Assembly (NCBI GenBank): GCA_022414725.1
Contig: CM039464.1
Coordinates: 42,912,462 to 42,976,461, forward strand
Direction: 5' to 3'
DNA length: 64,000 nucleotides
Source of the DNA: Microglena sp. YARC
Lineage: Eukaryota; Chlorophyta; Chlorophyceae; Chlamydomonadales; Chlamydomonadaceae
Below are positions 1 to 8,647 of the stretch, piece by piece. Within the stretch, counting starts at the first letter, position 1. Each line of letters begins with the position of its first letter. The notes below the pieces were generated by a model. The model ran no database searches. It saw nothing but the letters and a program-made list of their open reading frames with translations, and had not been told where the DNA came from. A program made the position numbers and the translations under genes.

Positions 1-249
1 CGGTACCTTCGCAGAAATTACCCTCGAGTCAAGCCCCCGTATCGACGTTGGATACGAGGCTTACTACACTACCAACTTGACGCGGGCGATTCAGGTGCCG
101 TCTTTAGGGAGATGGCCGATGTTGTATTCCAGTACGTGTGGACAGGTGGCGTCGACAGCCTTGATTGCGGCACCGAGGACGTGCCGCCAGGCATACCCAA
201 TCCAATCCTTGTGTATTGCTGGCGGTACGATCACCGGGCATCATAAAAG
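1..249 (+). CDS. C-terminal part of an unknown protein, open at the window edge
   Basis: Frame 1 is open from the first base to a TAA at 247-249 (82 codons) and has no start inside the window, so the gene begins to the left. The segment is rich in Arg, Tyr and Asp, with features such as WTGGVDSLDCG and ILVYCWRYDH, and shows no obvious low complexity. I do not recognise a family. The two overlapping frames also lack stops for a while, so the frame choice rests on the natural-looking composition only. The following 300 bases, up to 553, hold no supported gene. Confidence 0.4.
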
Positions 250-553
250 GCCCTCCTCGCCCCGAGCCTGCATATTTTTCTTTTCTTCTCCTCATCATCC
301 TCTTCCCTAGCGCGTCCTTCGCACACCACCCTCCTCCTCCTTTCCTTTCTTCCATCTACAAATAACGCAAAATCCATACAGATTACAGCCATACAGACGC
401 GAATATCTCTCCCTCTTTTGAGATTGGAGTCATAAGAACCATTGCCACATCCACGTATGCGCGAAGAAAAGAGTCTTCATCGACGCGTTGCCGACACAAC
501 CTTGTCAGCCCATTTCAAACCCAGTCCGCAAAATAGGAAGGGCGGCGCTGGAC

Positions 554-1074
554 ATGGACGACAGTCTCAACACATCCAAGTTTATTGATCGCCTCCACTG
601 CCGAGTCAGACGTCTCAATGCACTGCGGACGTCATCGGCTACTTCCGGAGATCCACGCGTCTTGGAGTATAACGCATTGCGCCACCTAATTAAACAAAAA
701 CACCACACATCCCCATCGTCACGTTTGTTCCTCGTCGCTGTGGAGTACGTCTTAGATGACGGCTGCTTCAAGCGCGCCAACGGGGATGCCCCCCTTGTAT
801 TATCACATGCTATAAACGCACTTTTCGTGCCAATGTGTTGAAAGACATACAGCAGGCCACTATGTGCGCGAGTAGACTTTCGTCCTGGCTACCGCATCTC
901 ATCAACATTGACATGAAAGACGGAACAACACTTGGATCTGTGACAATTCGTCGTATGATCGTGACAGCGGTGGACGCGTCTTCAGTCAAGATATCCGCAG
1001 CCAGGAAATTGACTAACTTAGTTAAATTAATTAACTCAGGTAACTTGATTAACCCAGGTAACTTGATTAACTGA
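554..1074 (+). pseudogene. Small unknown protein gene, probably frameshifted
   Basis: An ATG at 554 opens 95 codons that end with TGA at 839-841. A second frame, open from 835 with an ATG at 862, continues for about 70 codons. The two parts overlap by a few bases and read as one plausible product: a helical N-terminal part (FIDRLHCRVRRLNALR), then ALFVPM in the first frame and DIQQATMCASRLSSWLPH in the second. A single indel near 837-841 would explain the break. The last 20 or so codons come from a short tandem repeat (1015-1072, unit close to AACTTGATTAACCCAGGT), so the natural C-terminus may be lost. No family recognised. Confidence 0.35.
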
Positions 1075-1097
1075 AGGTGGAACTTTGGCAAAACACT

Positions 1098-1207
1098 GGA
1101 GGTACCGATATTCGAACCCGGATCTTATACATCGCTCAGTGGGCGACATGATCAAGGAATGAATAAAATTGACTTAAACTCACGCTCTACCACTGAGCTA
1201 CAACCCC
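1098..1207 (-). tRNA. tRNA-like Pol III element (intron-bearing tRNA, pseudo-tRNA or SINE head)
   Basis: On the minus strand the segment starts GGGGTTG, followed by a perfect D-arm/A-box (TAGCTCAGTGGTAGAGC), and ends with a T-arm/B-box (GGGTTCGAATATC). A terminal GGGGTTG/TACCTCC stretch can pair imperfectly as an acceptor stem. A-box and B-box lie about 45 bases further apart than in an uninterrupted tRNA. I could not fit a canonical anticodon arm plus intron with certainty, and the first T-stem pair is mismatched. A tRNA-derived retroelement head or a decayed tRNA fits as well as a functional gene. A covariance-model search would settle it. Confidence 0.4.
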
Positions 1208-1379
1208 GTTGACAGATTAGGAACTAAACTATTGTTTTAATAAAAACGAGTGTAAACAACTTTGATCCATACAGGTCTCGGCATTGTTTTGCTGAGTATG
1301 TAACGCTCCCTCTCTCTCTCTACAATAACAGCATTGTTTTGCTAAGTGTGTAACGTTCTCCTCTCTCTAAAGAAACAAA

Positions 1380-1600
1380 CCTCAAGCAGAAGTCTGCTTT
1401 AGAACTATGTCGGGATTATGAAAGGGGAATCGCGTGCCCCACGGAGTGGGGCAGTGGAATTCAGCTGCTGACTCGCTCCCACGCATATTAAAGGGGACCT
1501 GAAGACCACGTGTCTTGACAACTCTATCGGGATTGTGAAGGGGAAACCGCGGGCCCCATGGAGTGGGGCAGTGGAATTCAGCGCCTCCAGCAATGCGTAT
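1380..1600. repeat. Two tandem copies of dispersed repeat R3
   Basis: R3 is a roughly 90-95 bp dispersed repeat: CAAGCAGA-CTGCTTTA, a TCGGGATT-like stretch, AAGGGG, a GC-rich inverted repeat (GCGGGCCCC-GAGTGGGGC) and a GGATTCAG-like end. Copies are here at about 1380-1470 and 1503-1593, and again near 3958-4048, 16722-16820, 45270-45356 and 48125-48215, with partial copies near 41450 and 45655. The GC-rich hairpin is the best-conserved part. Confidence 0.6.
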
Positions 1601-1667
1601 TATTTCTGAGAGCCATACAAACGCTACAAACGCTACAGGCCCACATTTACACTCGAACACAAAAAAT

Positions 1668-2554
1668 CTACTTAGGCTTAAATGTGCGAGCAGTATGATT
1701 CAGTTTGGAAGTTTTAGTGGAGGAGGTCAGAGTGGTGGAATTTTTAGGGGTGGTGCGCGTGGTGGACGTTTTAGGATTGGATGTGCGCGTGGTGGACGTT
1801 TTAGGATTGGATGTGCGCGTGGTGGACGTTTTAGGATTGGATGTGCGCGTGGTGGACGTTTTAGGATTGGATGTGCGAGTGGTGGACGTTTTAGGATTGG
1901 ATGTGCGAGTGGTAGAAATTGCAGGATTGAATGTGCGAGTGGTAGAAATTGCAGGATTGAATGTGCGCGCGTATGGGTCCATCTTCGAAACGTATTCTTT
2001 TGAATTCCATTCGATTTGTTTGGAATTGTCTATGAACTTTTTATCAATATCGTCGATAGCGAGTTTAATATTTGATATTGCTTTTTTTGAGTCCTCGTCT
2101 GTAGCGTAAAGAACCATTTGATGGGTACTCGAATGGTACCAGATGTACAATAGATGGAATTTTTCTGTCATTTTGATATTTTTTTCTCCCAAGCGTCCCA
2201 ACAACTCTGACACATTAACGTCCGGCACGATGGGCACGGTGGCATAGTTTATGACTGGATATAATCGCAGCATGTTACAAATGTCGATAACCTCGGACGG
2301 ACGCAAGAATCGGCACAACAACTCATCCTGGATCGCTTTCATACCCTTGTACGTCAACAGTTTATCCACATTTCCCCCCATTTTTGCTTTATCCATTCAA
2401 TGATATTAATCTTTTGCTGTTTAGACAGTTTAACATTATTATATTTGACAGTGTTCACTTCGTATTTTTTGCGTGCGCTATTGTTTTTCTTAGCGCACTC
2501 ATTAAACAAATTTATTCTCTCCTTGGAGCCGGATCCGATTTGTGTGCGGTTCAT
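1668..2554 (-). CDS. Unknown protein with a C-terminal tandem 10-residue repeat; one frameshift
   Basis: The main frame runs from 2396 (ATG) to 1668, 242 codons. The N-terminal two thirds is ordinary globular sequence (for example LLGRLGEKNIKMTEKF). The C-terminal third is a low-complexity tail built from TRTSNPKTST-type decapeptides, encoded by a 30-bp tandem repeat at about 1750-1965. An overlapping minus-strand frame from an ATG at 2554 (start MNRTQIGSGSKERINLF) ends in the same region (INIIEWIKQKWG) and reads into the main frame if one base is gained or lost in the A5/G6 runs at 2372-2385, so I treat both as one gene starting at 2554. Low GC and the short AT-rich leader resemble the viral-type genes at 48-63 kb. 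No family recognised. Confidence 0.55.
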
Positions 2555-2585
2555 TTTTAATAAGTGTAACACTTTTTTTTAAATA

Positions 2586-2622
2586 CAGTTGTTCTCAAAT
2601 AATTTTGAATGATATCCTTTCA
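2586..2622. mobile_element. Short remnant of a mariner-type TIR
   Basis: ACAGTTGTTCTCAAATAATT followed by TGAATGATATCC matches the left end of the element copy at 29271-29320 with an internal deletion. It sits 30 bases in front of the start of the minus-strand gene at 2554 and may contribute to its upstream region. Confidence 0.55.
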
Positions 2623-2708
2623 CGCAACGGTTCGGTGTGACAATCATGAAATTTCATGGGAGTTGCTAATTTGTGTATCTCCCATTCCTTCCATTCACGA
2701 GCGCCCCC

Positions 2709-3162
2709 ATGTCATCCAAATATTTGCTTGCTGGTGGCCATGTTCAGATGGATATCAAGAAAGTCAAGATTGGAGGGTCCTCCATGATGGGGATATCGAC
2801 ATCTGTCGATGGCGCATGGGAATTCTTGATTATCAAGATTGGCCCCAACACCAACAAAACCTATGGACCTTGGGTGCAGAAGAGTCCAAATGGGGAGGGC
2901 GCATACACGATCACTTTGACAAAGACTCTCGAGCTTGATGATTTTGGATAACGTGTGGGCCTTCAGCATCACCTCAGAGGATGGAGCCAATGAGGTTGTC
3001 CGTGTCACACTTGCCCACTATTGTGACATGGAAACTACCCACTTGGCAGTGCAGCACAACGGTGGGGCTGTGCCTGTGGATGTATTTCCAGAACCAGGCA
3101 CATTTGCAGCTAGTTGGAATGCATACGTGGCCTTCAACATCTTCACCCAGTCAGATCCGTGA
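2709..3162 (+). pseudogene. Small unknown protein, two frames
   Basis: ATG at 2709 begins a frame (start MSSKYLLAGGHVQMDIKKV) that ends at 2951. The +1 frame from 2935 continues with a similar beta-rich style (NVWAFSITSEDGANEV) to the stop at 3160-3162. Both read as one product of about 150 residues with a single-base break at 2935-2951. The predicted strand-rich, Gly/Thr/Asn-rich composition would suit a structural or binding domain, but I recognise no family. It converges on, and overlaps by 145 bases, the ATPase gene on the other strand, so at least one of the two is probably altered at its 3' end. Confidence 0.4.
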
Positions 3163-3560
3163 TGGTCATGATACTGACTGAGTTGTAAGATGGTGTCTCG
3201 ACCGGCTAGGGGAATGCTGCACGGGTGAGAGACAGACACGATGACGGCACGAGCTTTCGACTGCATGGCATTGTGTAACAATTGGCGGCCTTGTACATTA
3301 AAAAGATGGATGTCATCAAATGCTAGCACATTGAAACCGTCAAGTGAAGGTGATTCTGATTCTGATTCAGACAGTTTACACAACGTTGCCTCTGGTTTAT
3401 GTAAAGCATGGTACTCCTTGTTATGTTCTGTCATGACCAATATTAGAGTGGTTGGTGAATGTTGAGCAATAAGTTGAGTGATAGCGTGACTCTTCCCACT
3501 TTCCCTGCGCCCTAAAATGTACATTACTTGTGGCTTACAAGTTGTCTGTGTGATGCTCAT
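3018..3560 (-). CDS. P-loop ATPase, FtsK/HerA (A32-like) packaging type suspected
   Basis: 180 codons from an ATG at 3560. Walker A is GRRESGKSHA (GxxxxGKS) near residues 17-26. Walker B is NVLAFDDIH near residue 78, four hydrophobic residues then DD. Between them lies TLILVMTEHNKEYHAL, the arrangement of the short packaging ATPases of nucleocytoviruses, virophages and polintons (FtsK-HerA superfamily). The protein is shorter than the usual 220-300 residues, and its last 45 residues overlap the convergent gene and look unlike an ATPase, so the C-terminal part may be truncated or frameshifted. A generic AAA or helicase-like NTPase is the alternative. The P-loop itself is clear. Confidence 0.55.
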   Translation of the reverse strand: MSITQTTCKPQVMYILGRRESGKSHAITQLIAQHSPTTLILVMTEHNKEYHALHKPEATLCKLSESESESPSLDGFNVLAFDDIHLFNVQGRQLLHNAMQSKARAVIVSVSHPCSIPLAGRDTILQLSQYHDHHGSDWVKMLKATYAFQLAANVPGSGNTSTGTAPPLCCTAKWVVSMSQ

Positions 3561-3599
3561 TTACTCACCTGACTAGGGAATTTGATGCATATAATAAAC

Positions 3600-3800
3600 G
3601 CAACCAACCAAGCTACAGTCGGCGTGTCCAGGAAGAGAGGCGATCGCTTCAGTGCGGCTGGTCCTTCAATGGGCACTCTCGAAGGCGCAGATAAAAGACA
3701 ATCGGTGTCTGTGATTGAGAAGCTACATACCTCGGTCACAAGACTAGGCTTGCTATGGTGTTGTTCCACCATGGATAATAGCAAGTTGGTGAAACGTGAC
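3600..3800. repeat. Fragment related to the internal part of the MITE-B elements
   Basis: GCGATCGCTTCAGTGCGGCT with the following CTTCAATGGGCACTCTCGAA is the reverse complement of the internal segment of the MITEs at 33533-33944 and 62171-62574 (CGAGAGTGTCCATTGAAGGA). No terminal TACAGTCGGCGGAACAG ends are present here. Confidence 0.5.
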
Positions 3801-3855
3801 CATTACAGAGGTACGTAGCGCATAATTACAAGCTGGCAGGTTCTTCGGAACGCAG

Positions 3856-4130
3856 TGTCGACTCACGTCAAACGGCGACCACTCTCGTCACGGCGGATCA
3901 TGTCGAGTCACACGGCGACCACTCTCACTGTGGTCAGGGCCTCCAAAGAAGACGCATGTTTCAAGAAGGATTCTGCTTGAGAACCCTTTTGGGTTTCTGA
4001 AGGGGGGAGCGCGGGCCCCGTAGAGCGGGGCAGAGGGATTCAGTTGCTGATTTTATTAAACAAGCGGCGGAGCCCCTTTCACCTCTTCCCCCCAGCGGAG
4101 CGACCGGGGGCGACCGAAGGGTAAGTACCG
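3856..4130. repeat. Mosaic of dispersed repeats R1, R3 and R2 (5' part)
   Basis: Two copies of R1 (CACGGCGACCACTCTC type, 3862-3935) are followed by a CACTGTGGTC-CCTCCAAAGAAG segment, an R3 copy (3958-4048) and the first 60 bases of R2 (4060-4122, GCGGAGCGACCGGGGGCGAC). The same order of R1, CACTGTGGT and CCAAAGAAG recurs at 41955-42065 and 45690-45785, so the repeats move or duplicate as blocks. Confidence 0.6.
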
Positions 4131-4165
4131 AGGTAAGTATCCATTCATGTTCTTTATTGCAGGTC

Positions 4166-5227
4166 ATGGATGGCGACGCTGAACTAGATGCTTTACTTGC
4201 ACAACACCCGGCTGCAGTCAATGTTATGTTATCTATCATTGTTGATGAGTTCTAAAAATGCATATTGGTGTTGTGCGCGCAGGACTGTGATTTATTTATA
4301 TCCCCCCAAGACTATTACCACAAGATGAAGCGTGCATTGCTAGTCTCACCCAGCTACGCCTTGAACCTGGAGGCGCGCCTCACGCGAGTCCTAGAGGAGG
4401 CGGCTCTGCTCCCCCGCGACCTCCGTACGTACAGCACGACGGTTTTTGCAACGGATGTTGAGCGTTTTAAGGAGTCGCTGGGAGAAGGATTCAGCTGCAA
4501 CGTTCTGGGCGGCACTTCCGAGGTTCCAAAACGGGACCTGCGAGCCGCCATACAGCATCTCCTGCAGCCCGGCACGGATGTCGCAGTTCTGTGATTCTGT
4601 GGCCATGGGACGTGGAGTGGTTCAACACAACATGGTGCCCTTGTCTGTTCGTTTGGGCAGCAGATTACAGCACAGGAGATCGAGGACATCGTAGCACAGC
4701 AAGGGTTCACCGGCACGTTTGTTCGTGTGCTGAACATGTGCGAGGCAGAGGGATACCCCAGCAACAACGAGGCACCCAGCCTGACATTTTACAAGTCCAG
4801 AGCCAAGGCTAAGGGAGAGTGGGAATATTCTCAGCAACACGCATCTAGCAGTATTGCAGCAGCATCAATTCCCTATTCGATTGCTGACTACAATGGTGTC
4901 ATTATTGCCGCGTCCACCATGTTTGGAATGGCCCGGGGCGGAGCGGGAGGCAGCGAGTTCATGGACGCGTGGGTGGCAGTGGGACAGCTTCCGACTTACC
5001 ACAAACTGGGAACAGTGCTCAAGGAGCATTGCCCCAACGTACGCGTGACCATGCAGAACATGAACAGCAAGGACGGTGTATTTGGTCATCCTGAAAAGGA
5101 GGTGTGTGTGCATGCAATGAGCAATGACAATATGTCATCTATATGTTTTGGCTGCGCACGTCAGTATTGTGAATGCTGCTGATTGCAGGTGCCATTGGAC
5201 GCAGACATGAAGAACAGAAGCCATTGA
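4166..5227 (+). CDS. Caspase-like (peptidase C14 fold) gene with introns and an in-frame TGA
   Basis: One reading frame links three proposed exons: 4166-about 4222, 4274-5101 and 5189-5227. The second intron, 5102-5188, has the donor GAG|GTGTGT and acceptor TTGCAG|GTG and joins in phase 0 to a short last exon ending in TGA. The first intron (about 4223-4273, ending GTGCGCGCAG) is less certain. The protein has the layout of a caspase p20 domain: a regulatory-looking start, a His motif FCGHG (4595-4609) and, about 45 residues on, a strand ending in a Cys motif LNMCEAEG (4728-4751). Expected family motifs are YSGHG and D-x-C. A TGA at 4592-4594 stands directly before FCGHG, where the family has an aromatic or aliphatic residue. 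It is either a disabling mutation, a read error or a recoded codon. The remaining half (AASTMFGMARGG) I do not recognise. Confidence 0.5.
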
Positions 5228-5342
5228 TGCGAGAGCAAGTGTGGTACCCGCCATCCAAGGGGATATCAACGTTGTCAAATTGTACGTTTGCGATTTTGAG
5301 GGATGTGGTGTTGCATTTCTCCGAGGATTCAGCAAGGAAGCG

Positions 5343-5426
5343 AACTTATTTCTTACTACATGTCCCCCGGATGTGTAATAAGAAATTCATAGGTTCGAGG
5401 ATATACGGGTAGCTTAAATTCAACGG
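5343..5426. ncRNA. Conserved hairpin plus tail behind the Fanzor gene; candidate guide-RNA scaffold or element end
   Basis: TTTCTTACTACATGTCC and GGATGTGTAATAAGAAA form a stem of about 15-16 pairs with few mismatches, followed by 45 conserved bases (CATAGGTTCGAGGATATACG, then GGTAGCTTAAATTCAACGG). The same block occurs at 32229-32315, where the loop is longer but the stem is kept. It lies 120-205 bases beyond the Fanzor stop codon, on the 3' side of that gene, where omega RNAs of Fanzor/TnpB loci normally lie. Function is inferred from position and conservation only. It could equally be a transposon end or an unrelated repeat. Confidence 0.35.
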
Positions 5427-5548
5427 AAGTCGACACGCGGGTATACAGTCGGAGACGCAATTTGTGGGACGCCCTACCGGTGACCCTTGAACCCAATGGG
5501 TAGATCAGCTAAAGGCGAGTACATATTTTTGCCCTTCATCTCTGTATT

Positions 5549-7558
5549 TCAGCATTTAAGCTGGCCCAAAGGATAACAAGGCAAGCTGCTGACAAACCCA
5601 GGTGGGTCGGTCGGTTTAGCGCTCACACTCGCCTCGATGGAAACTGTGGTTTTGGGGGGAGGCGAGGGAACACAGAATGCCTCAGGTCGCTCTCTCCCGT
5701 CCATCCACGTTGTCAGAAGCAGAAGAAGGTTCTTGGCAGCGTTCACGTCTCGGTTCCAGGTTGCACCACAGCGCACATTGGATGATGCGCTTTTGACACT
5801 GTCTCTACAGTGCAGTACTTTGTGAACCTTGACGTTCTTCACCACCATCTTCTGCTTCTCAACAGTTATAGACCCGTCGATTGGGGACTCTTTGCAAACT
5901 CCGCGCCAGACTACGCTGTCTGCCTTCATGTTGACAAGCCTCTGGAAGCAGCCGTGACATTTACAAGAAGTGTTGCGTTCGTCAACGTTTTTGAACAAAA
6001 CATTCTTACGACGTGAGAGGCACCTCCTGATCTCTTTGATGGGCCCAGAACATGAACGACTGATACCATACCCTTGGTTGGACCAGTTGCCGAAGCCAAC
6101 AACGGTCGTCTGTGCCCTTGGTGCAATCACATCGCATACCTTTTCAATCGTCTTCTGTTTACCAACGTATCGAAAGAATCGCATAGATCGGTAGCCTTTG
6201 TTGGCTCTGTGTTGTAGGAGGATCGGGAGCGCTTTGAGATAAGCTCTGACATGGTCCTGCAGGTCGACCATGTTGCTCGTATTAGGCGATGGAATGGACT
6301 TCACGAGGTCTTGAGTCTCGTCATTCCATTTGTAGGTGCGACGCTTGCTTGTATTGTACCCAGCAACTTCGCTAAAGCGAGCCGAGCTGAAAGACTCGAT
6401 GCGACCTGCAGAAGATGCTACCGTGACGATATCTGTCATTCCAGGGTCTACTCCGACACGCAGCGCACCCACTGCGTCCTTGCACTCTACGATATTTGCG
6501 TCCTTGGGATAGCCTGCGTTTTCTCCTTCTTCAACGACCTCTTCTATACCCTTCTGCTTCATTTGGACGGATACCCCTTTACCGTCGCTGAGGATTCGGT
6601 TGTCAAAGCGAGACCTTTTCGTCTCAAGACCTTGGACATTAAAGTACTTTCGCCACAGCATTGTATGGTTCTCGTAACGTCCATCGCCAGAGACGCTCTC
6701 GAGTGGCGAATCACCCATGCTGAGAAGCTTCATGAAAGTCATGGACGATATCGGGACGTACGGAATTGTGAAGCCGTTCTTGCGAGGAAGGATACTGAAC
6801 AGACGGGGGTGACTTTTTTTTGTTTTTTTATCTTTCGGATCCACTCGTCCGACCTCTCCCAACTCTGTAAGCACGTGATGGAACAATCGCATTGTCAGGT
6901 GCGCTCTAGTGTTGAACTGCTTCCCTCTTGGCAGCGGAAAGAGAGCCCTCAAGTGACTGACAACCTCTTTGACGTGGATCGCATGCACGAGGCCCTCTGG
7001 GATGATTGTGTCGATTTTCGATTCTGGGTACTGGACCACCGCTTTGACAATCTTCTTGAAATGTTTCTTCAGAGAGGGATGTTTCAAGCGCAGGTACTTG
7101 ATAACGACCCTGTCCACGTTTGCCCAGACGCTGTTGCACGCCATCGTCGCCATTTGTATTGAGACGTCTGCGATTACTTGTTCCCAAGGACGAACGTCCA
7201 CCTTCACGTAGCCTGCAGGTCTTAGGGCGTCGAAAGCAACCATGGTATCATTGAAGCTCTGGCCCAGAGTATCCTTTCGAACATTGGAGGTCGATACCGC
7301 AAGGAGGCACCTGTAATAAAAGTTCCGATCCAGGTGTGGCAACTGCTTGACGTCAAAGTCTCCATCATCGAGGCATCTTGTGATATGAAAGTTTGCGAAT
7401 AAGTATGCCTCTGCAACTGCGTGGTTGATTAAGAGTACCATGCTTTGTATCCTTGAGGAGATCTGATGCCTCGATACATCCATGCACAGAGAATTAAGCG
7501 TCTTCTTGACGACGCTGATGTTGATGATGTCATCTCCTTTGTCTTGCACTACCCCCAT
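5549..7558 (-). CDS. Fanzor (eukaryotic TnpB-like RNA-guided DNA nuclease family)
   Basis: 669 codons from the ATG at 7558; the frame extends to 7609 but without ATG. RuvC-I is VGVDPGMTDIVTV (Asp371). At the usual RuvC-II position there is VVGFGNW, with no Glu. A Glu is present later in NVDERNTSCKC (Glu527), directly before the zinc-finger cysteines C-x-C-x2-C, a second Cys pair (LHCRD and VRCG) and RuvC-III in WNRDVNAAKNL (Asp604). This Glu shift and the TS-x-C / RD signature are known features of Fanzors. Fanzors are associated with several eukaryotic transposon types, including mariner. The known biochemical role of the family is cleavage of DNA guided by an omega RNA. The gene is complete and shares an 80-bp promoter with the divergent transposase. 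No stop or frameshift is seen. Confidence 0.85.
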   Translation of the reverse strand: MGVVQDKGDDIINISVVKKTLNSLCMDVSRHQISSRIQSMVLLINHAVAEAYLFANFHITRCLDDGDFDVKQLPHLDRNFYYRCLLAVSTSNVRKDTLGQSFNDTMVAFDALRPAGYVKVDVRPWEQVIADVSIQMATMACNSVWANVDRVVIKYLRLKHPSLKKHFKKIVKAVVQYPESKIDTIIPEGLVHAIHVKEVVSHLRALFPLPRGKQFNTRAHLTMRLFHHVLTELGEVGRVDPKDKKTKKSHPRLFSILPRKNGFTIPYVPISSMTFMKLLSMGDSPLESVSGDGRYENHTMLWRKYFNVQGLETKRSRFDNRILSDGKGVSVQMKQKGIEEVVEEGENAGYPKDANIVECKDAVGALRVGVDPGMTDIVTVASSAGRIESFSSARFSEVAGYNTSKRRTYKWNDETQDLVKSIPSPNTSNMVDLQDHVRAYLKALPILLQHRANKGYRSMRFFRYVGKQKTIEKVCDVIAPRAQTTVVGFGNWSNQGYGISRSCSGPIKEIRRCLSRRKNVLFKNVDERNTSCKCHGCFQRLVNMKADSVVWRGVCKESPIDGSITVEKQKMVVKNVKVHKVLHCRDSVKSASSNVRCGATWNRDVNAAKNLLLLLTTWMDGRERPEAFCVPSPPPKTTVSIEASVSAKPTDPPGFVSSLPCYPLGQLKC

Positions 7559-7638
7559 TAAGAGGGGGTGAGTATTCTTTTTCTTTTGGTGATATAATAT
7601 TGCACCCACATTTCCTTATACACATTTCCTACGTTATC
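7559..7638. promoter_or_regulatory. Shared divergent promoter of Fanzor and transposase
   Basis: The 80 bases between the two ATG codons (7558 minus, 7639 plus) include a TATA-like GATATAATATTG (7592-7603) and T-rich tracts. Both genes must start transcription in or near this interval or in each other's coding region, which implies joint control. Confidence 0.45.
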
Positions 7639-8647
7639 ATGATTGATGCAGAGATAAGACACCGCGCGGTTGTTCACTACAAATACTATAATCGTAGTTT
7701 GAGGAAAGTTAGTTTGCTGTACAAAGTATCAAAATCATCACTCCAACGTTGGGTCACCAAAGCCAATATAAAACATCATCGGAAGAAAAGGGTGAGTGTC
7801 ATTACAGAAGATATCAAGGCTGCTATAAAACAACTGATTGACTCCAATCCCTTCTTGACAATGTCTCAGCTTGCAGAGGGTGTGACTTCTCTGTCCTCTG
7901 TCAAGATGTCTCCAAAAACTTGTGGACGCTACACACGCAAACTTGGTTACACCCGCAAGCGCGCATACAAAACAGTTCGGCACAAGAATGACCACAAATC
8001 TTCTGTCGACCGTTTTTTGTAAGGAGTATTTAGCCGTTCCGACATCGGATTTGTTAAGCATCGATGAGGCGGGTTTTTACATTGGTGACACTTGTCGCAG
8101 AGGGTACTGTCAACGCGGCAAACGTTTAAATATCCAAATTTCTAGGACATTGCGAATGTCCAAATTGACACTAATTGCTGCCGTTTCTGCTAAAGGTATC
8201 GTTCATTACAAGATCCTTGATCACAATTGCAAGAAAGTCGACTTTGTACAGTTTGTATCTGAGTTACATGTACAGCGGGGTACAGTCGCTGTCCTTGACA
8301 ATATCCAGTTCCATCATTCAAAGGAGACGATTTCTATGTTCGATTCTGTAGGAATACGACCACTCTTTGTACCTCCTTACAGTCCAGAGTTTAACGCTAT
8401 TGAGAATGTCTTTAGTTTGCTCATGCGAAAATATCGCTGCATGTTCCCAATAATTCCAGATGTAGCAGATATATTTGATTACAGTAACGCTTTGAAAAGG
8501 ATTATTGATGCGCACGATGTTAGCCATCAGTTTGACTTTTCAGGGTACTTTGAACATGTAAATTCAGTGTCTTTAGATGCCTTGAATTTTTTGTGTCAAT
8601 CACCTGAAGACAGTATCTGTATTGACAAGATCGGTTACAAATCTTGA
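7639..8647 (+). pseudogene. IS630/Tc1-mariner-type DDE transposase with a one-base frameshift
   Basis: ATG at 7639. The N-terminal part has a helix-turn-helix (RSLRKVSLLYKVSKSSLQRW). The frame stops at 8020-8022, just after a T6 run (8013-8018), and continues one base on in a second frame to the TGA at 8645-8647. That frame has the three catalytic motifs SIDEAGFY, VAVLDNIQFHH and PEFNAIENVF (D, D, E). Removing one T restores one frame of about 335 codons. IS630-type elements are known to use programmed frameshifts, but those are usually -1 on A-rich sites. Here the change is +1, so an indel or a read error is more likely. Paralogues: 21278-21653, 28813-29791, 30226-30504, 51364-51600. Confidence 0.8.

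Noticed and set aside
6251..7162. 303-codon open frame on the plus strand
   Set aside because: It is antisense to the Fanzor gene, whose RuvC and zinc motifs prove the minus frame.
8011..8022. Programmed frameshift in the transposase
   Set aside because: The needed shift is +1 in a T6 run without a rare codon or a visible stimulatory structure; an indel is simpler. Not excluded.
5549..8647. Bacterial IS605/IS607-type element
   Set aside because: The nuclease has Fanzor-type motifs, the partner is a DDE transposase with TIRs, and no serine or HUH (TnpA) recombinase is present.
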